Shown one piece after another: positions 60,399 through 64,000 of a stretch of 64,000 bases of DNA. Positions within the stretch are counted from its first letter, which is position 1; each line of letters opens with the position of its first letter. Made by a program: the position numbers and the translations under genes. The DNA is taken from positions 186,001 through 250,000 of the forward strand of contig NZ_JACBJG010000004.1 of NCBI RefSeq assembly GCF_015910535.1, in the 5' to 3' direction. The notes under the pieces were generated by a model. That model made no database searches. It was not told the DNA's origin and worked only from the letters and a program-made list of their open reading frames with translations. Origin of the DNA: Saccharomonospora sp. NB11. Lineage in GTDB: Bacteria; Actinomycetota; Actinomycetes; Mycobacteriales; Pseudonocardiaceae.

Positions 60399-60439
60399 GC
60401 GTGATCGCGTGTCATCTCGATCGAACCACGCGATCACGC
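60399..60439 (-). terminator. Long hairpin between the small companion gene and the formate dehydrogenase gene
   Basis: Perfect 13-bp arms GCGTGATCGCGTG (60399-60411) and CACGCGATCACGC (60427-60439), 15-base loop. One arm covers the stop codon of the upstream gene. It may terminate that gene or attenuate transcription into fdh 34 bases further on. Confidence 0.6.
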
Positions 60440-60718
60440 TCCACGCATCCGGGCGTCACGCGCAACGCGTTCGGCCAACCAGCGGAGAACGACGTCGTTC
60501 GCCTCCGGATTGTCCACGGGAGGCAGCGCCAGCGCCTGGCTCCCGGCGACGAGGTGGCGGTCGTGTCCCTCCTCGGGCGCCGGAGCGTCCCCGCCGTCGG
60601 CGGGCAGCCCGGTCGCGATCAGGTATGCGAGCCCGGGCCGGATGCCGAGCCTGCGGGCGGCGGCGCGGTAGTCGAGTCCCGCGTCGAGCAACGCCGTGAC
60701 CTGCTGTGACGTCGGCAC
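60434..60718 (-). CDS. Small companion protein of formate dehydrogenase loci (94 aa)
   Basis: A 94-residue soluble protein, GTG 60718. It begins PTSQQVTALLDAGLDYRAAA and continues RRLGIRPGLAYLIATGLPADG, a helix-turn-helix-like segment, then HLVAGSQALALPPVDNPEAN. A protein with this pattern is, from memory, commonly found just upstream of actinobacterial formate dehydrogenase genes and has no assigned function. It is separated from the catalytic gene by a strong hairpin. Confidence 0.72.
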   Translation of the reverse strand: MPTSQQVTALLDAGLDYRAAARRLGIRPGLAYLIATGLPADGGDAPAPEEGHDRHLVAGSQALALPPVDNPEANDVVLRWLAERVARDARMRGA

Positions 60719-60839
60719 GATGCCCTCCGTCCCGTGCGTCGCACCTCCACGTGCCGTGCCGGAACGTCGGGTACCCGGCCGGGTCGGGGTCCACACGACA
60801 GCGGGGACGAACAGCGGGGACGAGCACGGCCCGGACGCA

Positions 60840-60852
60840 GGTCCTTAGGACC
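60840..60852. promoter_or_regulatory. DosR/DevR-like palindrome upstream of flavodoxin
   Basis: GGTCC-TTA-GGACC is a perfect 13-bp palindrome resembling the core of hypoxia-regulator boxes (GGGACT/AGTCCC). It lies 36 bases before the flavodoxin start and about 120 bases before the fdh companion gene start. Confidence 0.45.
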
Positions 60853-60888
60853 CTGGCGGCGACGGCTCCGCCCGGTCATGGTGGCCGC

Positions 60889-61395
60889 ATGCGTTCGCTG
60901 GTGGTCTACGAGTCCCTGTTCGGCAACACGCGCTCGGTGGCCGAGGCGATCGCGACCGGACTGTCCGGTGAGGTCGACGTCGTGGAGGTCGGGCAGGCTC
61001 CGGACGAGGTGGGCGCGGGACTGCTCGTGCTCGGGGCTCCGACCCACGCGTTCGGGATGAGCAGGACGGCCACCCGCGAGGACGCCGCGCGCCGCGCGCA
61101 GGCCGCGAACGTCACGCTCGTGTCGCGGACCGACGGGATGCGGGAGTGGCTGGGGCGGGTGCGAATCGCCTCGCCCGTACTGCTGGCGGCGTTCGACACC
61201 AAGATCGCCCGGCCTCGGTTGCCGGGCTCGGCAGCCAAGGCAATGAGCAAGAAGCTACGGGGCGCGCCCGTCGAATGGATCGCGCCCGTCCGGCACTTCT
61301 ACGTGGTGGACACGCTCGGCCCGCTCGTCGACGGTGAACTCGGCCGGGCCCGGGAGTGGGGCGCAAGGCTCGCCGACCGCGTTCCGGCGCGGTGA
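60889..61395 (+). CDS. Flavodoxin-domain protein
   Basis: A 168-residue protein. SLVVYESLFGNTRSVAEAIA is the FMN phosphate-binding loop of flavodoxins (S/T-x-T-G-N-T type) and LLVLGAPTHAFGMSR is the isoalloxazine loop. The C-terminal half matches short actinobacterial flavodoxins, ending in the GELGRAREWGARLA helix. It could carry electrons for the neighbouring anaerobic-type metabolism. ATG 60889 has no clear ribosome site. Confidence 0.88.
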   Translation: MRSLVVYESLFGNTRSVAEAIATGLSGEVDVVEVGQAPDEVGAGLLVLGAPTHAFGMSRTATREDAARRAQAANVTLVSRTDGMREWLGRVRIASPVLLAAFDTKIARPRLPGSAAKAMSKKLRGAPVEWIAPVRHFYVVDTLGPLVDGELGRAREWGARLADRVPAR

Positions 61396-61408
61396 CGATC
61401 GGGCCGTG

Positions 61409-61678
61409 TCATTCGGGGGACGCGGACTCCAGCGGCCCCGTGCTGGAGGCACCGACCGGAGCCTCCTTGCCCGGGTGCACCCACAGCACCACGTCGGCAC
61501 CCTCCACCGCTCCGGCGGCTCCGATGGGTCGTTGAGCGGTCACGATGCCCGACATCGGCAGCTCTCCACCGTCGGGCGGCACCGGGTTCAGTCCGGCCCT
61601 GCGCACGATGTCACACGCATCGTCGGCGCCAAGACCGACGACGTCGGGCACCTCGGTGACCGGGCGAGGACCACGCAT
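61409..61678 (-). CDS. PASTA-domain protein (89 aa)
   Basis: A small cytosolic protein made of a single PASTA module: TEVPDVVGLGADDACDIVRR, AGLNPVPPDG, IVTAQRPIGAAGAVEGADVV and VLWVHPG. Such modules bind muropeptides when extracellular on serine/threonine kinases. Here no signal peptide, kinase or membrane segment is attached, so its role is open. ATG 61678. Confidence 0.82.
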   Translation of the reverse strand: MRGPRPVTEVPDVVGLGADDACDIVRRAGLNPVPPDGGELPMSGIVTAQRPIGAAGAVEGADVVLWVHPGKEAPVGASSTGPLESASPE

Positions 61679-61740
61679 GAGGCCAGTGTAGGCGCTCGCG
61701 ATCGGCGACGGCAGTCCTCGACCGCGAGCGCCTGCCGTCG

Positions 61741-62100
61741 TCAGCCGGCGCGTTCGATCTCCGCGCGCACCTCGTCCATGTCCACCTGCCGCACCTTGTC
61801 GATCAGCTCGTCGAACGCCGAGGCGGGCAGGGCCCCGGGCTCGGCGTAGAGCACGACCCCGTCACGCACGGCCATCAGGGTCGGGATCGAGGAGATGCCG
61901 AACGCCTGCGCCAGTTCGACCTGTGCCTCGGTGTCGACCTTGCCGAACGTGATGTCGGGGTGCTGCTCGGAGGCCTGCTCGAACACCGGCGCGAACGCCC
62001 GGCACGGCCCGCACCACGACGCCCAGAAGTCGACGAACACCGTTCCCGGTGCGCCGACGATGTCGTTGAAGTTCTCGCTGGTGAGTTCGACTGTCGCCAC
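61741..62100 (-). CDS. Thioredoxin
   Basis: A 119-residue thioredoxin, complete. VFVDFWASWCGPCRAFAPVF carries the active-site WCGPC (about residues 29-33), and the cis-proline is in ISSIPTLMAVRDG. GTG 62100 follows AGGAGA on the - strand. The gene is divergent from the AlkB-like gene across 129 bases that contain the SOS box. Confidence 0.94.
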   Translation of the reverse strand: MATVELTSENFNDIVGAPGTVFVDFWASWCGPCRAFAPVFEQASEQHPDITFGKVDTEAQVELAQAFGISSIPTLMAVRDGVVLYAEPGALPASAFDELIDKVRQVDMDEVRAEIERAG

Positions 62101-62194
62101 TGCTGTCTCCTGTCGTCGTGGGCGTCCATGGTCGGACACTGTCGTCAACAGCGCGGCACGGGCCACCATTCCGACCGGGCACACCCGCAGCGAG

Positions 62195-62210
62195 TAGAAC
62201 ATATGTTCGA
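62195..62210. promoter_or_regulatory. LexA (SOS) box upstream of the AlkB-like gene
   Basis: TAGAAC-ATAT-GTTCGA differs by one base from the actinobacterial consensus TCGAAC-N4-GTTCGA. It covers the position of a -35 for the -10 TACGCT at 62218-62223, which ends 6 bases before the ATG at 62230. Confidence 0.75.
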
Positions 62211-62229
62211 GTCAAGCTACGCTGGCGCC

Positions 62230-62868
62230 ATGGACCGCGCACTACAGGGCTCGCTGTTCGACTCGCTCGCCCCGGGCGACGAGCCGTCGCTGCGCCCGCT
62301 CGACGGCGTGCGACGGACCGAGCTCTCCCACGGCGCCTGGATCGACGTGATGCCCGGGTGGCTCTCGGGAGCAGACGTGCTCTTCGAACGCCTGGCGGAG
62401 CGCGTGCCGTGGCGGGCAGAACGCCGCGTCATGTACGACCACCAGGTCGACGTCCCCCGACTGCTGTGCTTCTACGGCGAGAACGACACCCTGCCCGAGC
62501 CTGTCTTGGAGGCGGCCCGCTCGGCGCTGACCGCCCGCTACGAGCGGGAACTCGGCGAGCCGTTCCGCACGGCGGGGCTGTGCTACTACCGCGACGGCCG
62601 CGACAGTGTCGCCTGGCACGGCGACCGCATCGGCCGGGGGCGCCGGGAGGACACCATGGTGGCCATCCTGTCGGTCGGCGCCGCGCGGGCGCTGCTGCTG
62701 CGGCCTCGCTTCGGCGGCGGGGGCACTCTGCGCTACCAGCTCGGGCACGGCGACCTGCTCGTGATGGGCGGGTCGTGTCAGCGCACGTGGGAGCACGCCG
62801 TGCCCAAGACCGGCAAACCGACCGGACCGCGTATCAGCATCCAGTTCCGGCCCCGCGGCGTTCGCTAG
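62230..62868 (+). CDS. AlkB-like 2-oxoglutarate/Fe(II) dioxygenase (DNA repair)
   Basis: A 212-residue enzyme that should remove alkyl groups from DNA bases. VAWHGDRIGRGRREDTMVA carries the first iron ligands (HxD), and the distal His is in GSCQRTWEHAVPK. The 2-oxoglutarate arginines lie in GPRISIQFRPRG. CYYRDGRDSVAWHGD is typical of AlkB ('NYY.DG.D...WH.D'). It is preceded by a LexA box and a -10 with leaderless spacing, so damage induction is likely. ATG 62203 is an alternative start, but the -10 would then lie inside the gene. Confidence 0.92.
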   Translation: MDRALQGSLFDSLAPGDEPSLRPLDGVRRTELSHGAWIDVMPGWLSGADVLFERLAERVPWRAERRVMYDHQVDVPRLLCFYGENDTLPEPVLEAARSALTARYERELGEPFRTAGLCYYRDGRDSVAWHGDRIGRGRREDTMVAILSVGAARALLLRPRFGGGGTLRYQLGHGDLLVMGGSCQRTWEHAVPKTGKPTGPRISIQFRPRGVR

Positions 62869-62934
62869 CCGTTTCACCAGAACCGCTGCCGGACACCCTG
62901 AACGGGACGAGTCGCTGTCCGCGGGAGGTGGCCG

Positions 62935-64000
62935 GTGGCCGAGAACGTCTTCGTGCTGGGCCTCGACGAGGGCAACGCCGAGCTGCTGCACCGGCTCCCC
63001 GACGCCCGGAACCACCGGTTCCACACCGTCCTCGACGTCGCGGACCTGCGGATCGGCTACACCGACTTCCTCGGCTGCCTGCAGCAAGCTCGGACGGTAC
63101 TCGACGCCTTCGACGGTCCCGTCGACGCGGTCACCGGCTACTGGGACTTCCCGGTCACCTCGCTGGTCCCGGTGTTGTGCGAGCGCTACGGGCTGCCGAG
63201 CACCAGCCTGGAGTCGATCGTGAAGTGCGAGCACAAGTACTGGAGCAGGCTGGAGCAGGCGCAGGCCACCGACTCCTGTCCTCGATTCGGACTCGTCGAC
63301 CTCACCGCCGCACCTGCGCGGCTGCCCGACGGCCTGGAGTTCCCGGTGTGGCTCAAGCCGGTGAAGTCGACGTCGTCCAAACTCGCCTACCTGGCCCGCG
63401 ACGAGGCGGAACTCGCCGACGCGGTGGCCGCGATCCGCGACGGAGTCGATCGGGTCGGCGGGCCGTTCGACGCCGTGCTCCGGCGCGTCACCCTGCCGCC
63501 CGAGGTGGCCGACGTCGGCGCGCGGGCGTGTCTGGCGGAGGAAGCCGTCGGCGGCGCGCAGGTCACGGTCGAGGGTTACCGCCACCATCACCGACCGCAC
63601 GTGTACGGGATCGTCGACTCGGTGTGTTACCCGGGAACGTCGTGTTTCCTGCGCTACCAGTACCCGTCCACCCTCCCCGAACGACTACAGCGTCGGGTCT
63701 CCGACATCGCCGAGGCCGTCGTGGTCCGGCTGGGCCTGCGGTCGACGACCTTCGACATCGAGTTCTTCGTCGACACCACCACCGACCGGGTGTGGCTGTT
63801 GGAGGTCAATCCCCGGCTGTCGCAGTCGCACGCCCGCCTGTTCGAGGCGGTGGACGGCGTGACGAACCTGCACTGCATGGTGAGCCTCGCGCTCGGCCGG
63901 GCCCCGGACATGCCGCATCGGAAGGGACGCACGGCCGTGGCGGCGAAGTGGTTCCTGCGCCGCTTCACCGACGGGATCGTGCGCCGGGTTCCGAGCCCGG
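62935..64000 (+). CDS. ATP-grasp domain protein, 3' end outside window
   Basis: The frame is open from GTG 62935 (after GGGAGG) to the window end, 355 codons. It starts ENVFVLGLDEGNAELLHRLP. The ATP-grasp core shows LESIVKCEHKYWSRLEQAQA, FPVWLKPVKSTSSKLAYLA (P-loop-like lysine strand), TTFDIEFFVDTTT and VWLLEVNPRLSQSHARLFE with the metal-binding Glu and Asn. It therefore ligates a carboxylate to an amine using ATP, as in carboxylate-amine ligases and biotin carboxylase-like enzymes. Substrate unknown. Its partner genes would lie beyond the window. Confidence 0.87.
   Translation, partial: MAENVFVLGLDEGNAELLHRLPDARNHRFHTVLDVADLRIGYTDFLGCLQQARTVLDAFDGPVDAVTGYWDFPVTSLVPVLCERYGLPSTSLESIVKCEHKYWSRLEQAQATDSCPRFGLVDLTAAPARLPDGLEFPVWLKPVKSTSSKLAYLARDEAELADAVAAIRDGVDRVGGPFDAVLRRVTLPPEVADVGARACLAEEAVGGAQVTVEGYRHHHRPHVYGIVDSVCYPGTSCFLRYQYPSTLPERLQRRVSDIAEAVVVRLGLRSTTFDIEFFVDTTTDRVWLLEVNPRLSQSHARLFEAVDGVTNLHCMVSLALGRAPDMPHRKGRTAVAAKWFLRRFTDGIVRRVPSP

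Noticed and set aside
57081-60404. Very long open frame (1107 codons) on the + strand
   Set aside because: It lies antisense to the formate dehydrogenase gene. Its product is a low-complexity Val/Arg/Gly/His-rich sequence without domains, as expected opposite a GC-rich gene.

Overview
The window is chromosomal DNA of a high-GC actinomycete. Most coding sequence is G+C rich at third positions, GTG and TTG starts are frequent, genes overlap as ATGA/GTGA, promoters with a TANNNT box 6-8 nt before the start suggest leaderless transcripts, and an Lsr2 xenogeneic silencer is present. The overall gene style suggests a Pseudonocardiaceae member (Saccharomonospora-like); that genus-level guess is inference.

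Positions 1-31,900 form a dense defence or conflict island with several separate modules. (1) Type I-E CRISPR interference genes on the + strand: cas3 (5' end outside the window), a separately encoded Cas3 C-terminal domain, casA-casB-casC-casD-casE. No cas1, cas2 or repeat array is visible. (2) A lower-GC pair of WXG100/type VII-secretion-like genes, the second with a toxin-like C-terminus. (3) A complete Wadjet type I operon jetA-jetB-jetC-jetD. (4) A lone methyltransferase, then a five-gene operon: SWIM zinc finger, unknown, VWA, MoxR-type AAA+ ATPase and DUF5682. (5) A secreted protein. (6) A divergent five-gene cassette at 26,500-31,890: a Crp/Fnr regulator, a membrane-anchored STAND NTPase and a 70-residue protein on the - strand; a class III cyclase-like protein and a 'beta family' protein on the + strand. 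The 70-residue protein carries two short motifs. One matches the N-terminus of the STAND protein, the other the extreme C-terminus of the cyclase-like protein, so it looks like an adaptor joining the two. This is the best candidate here for an undescribed system.

Positions 32,000-54,500 are mostly housekeeping and metabolic genes: a MarR regulator with a perfect 24-bp operator beside a Tat-exported amidohydrolase; a PH-domain protein; a YigZ/IMPACT protein; the CstA/YbdD pyruvate-type transporter pair; a two-domain glyoxalase-fold protein; a DapA-family lyase; an APC permease; a single-chain GmrSD-type (DUF262) restriction protein; an SDR/DUF2867 protein; a remnant of a MmyB-type regulator; a class V aminotransferase; lsr2; HIT, SRPBCC and ROK proteins; a MsmK/UgpC-type sugar ABC ATPase; and hydrolases.

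Positions 54,600-64,000 carry a NUDIX hydrolase and a formate dehydrogenase operon on the - strand. Its catalytic subunit reads through an in-frame UGA (selenocysteine), followed by a SECIS-type hairpin with the same 11-nt spacing as E. coli fdhF. Beyond it are a small companion gene, a flavodoxin, a PASTA-domain protein, thioredoxin, an AlkB-like dioxygenase under a LexA (SOS) box, and an ATP-grasp gene cut by the window end. No tRNA, rRNA, insertion sequence or CRISPR array was recognised.
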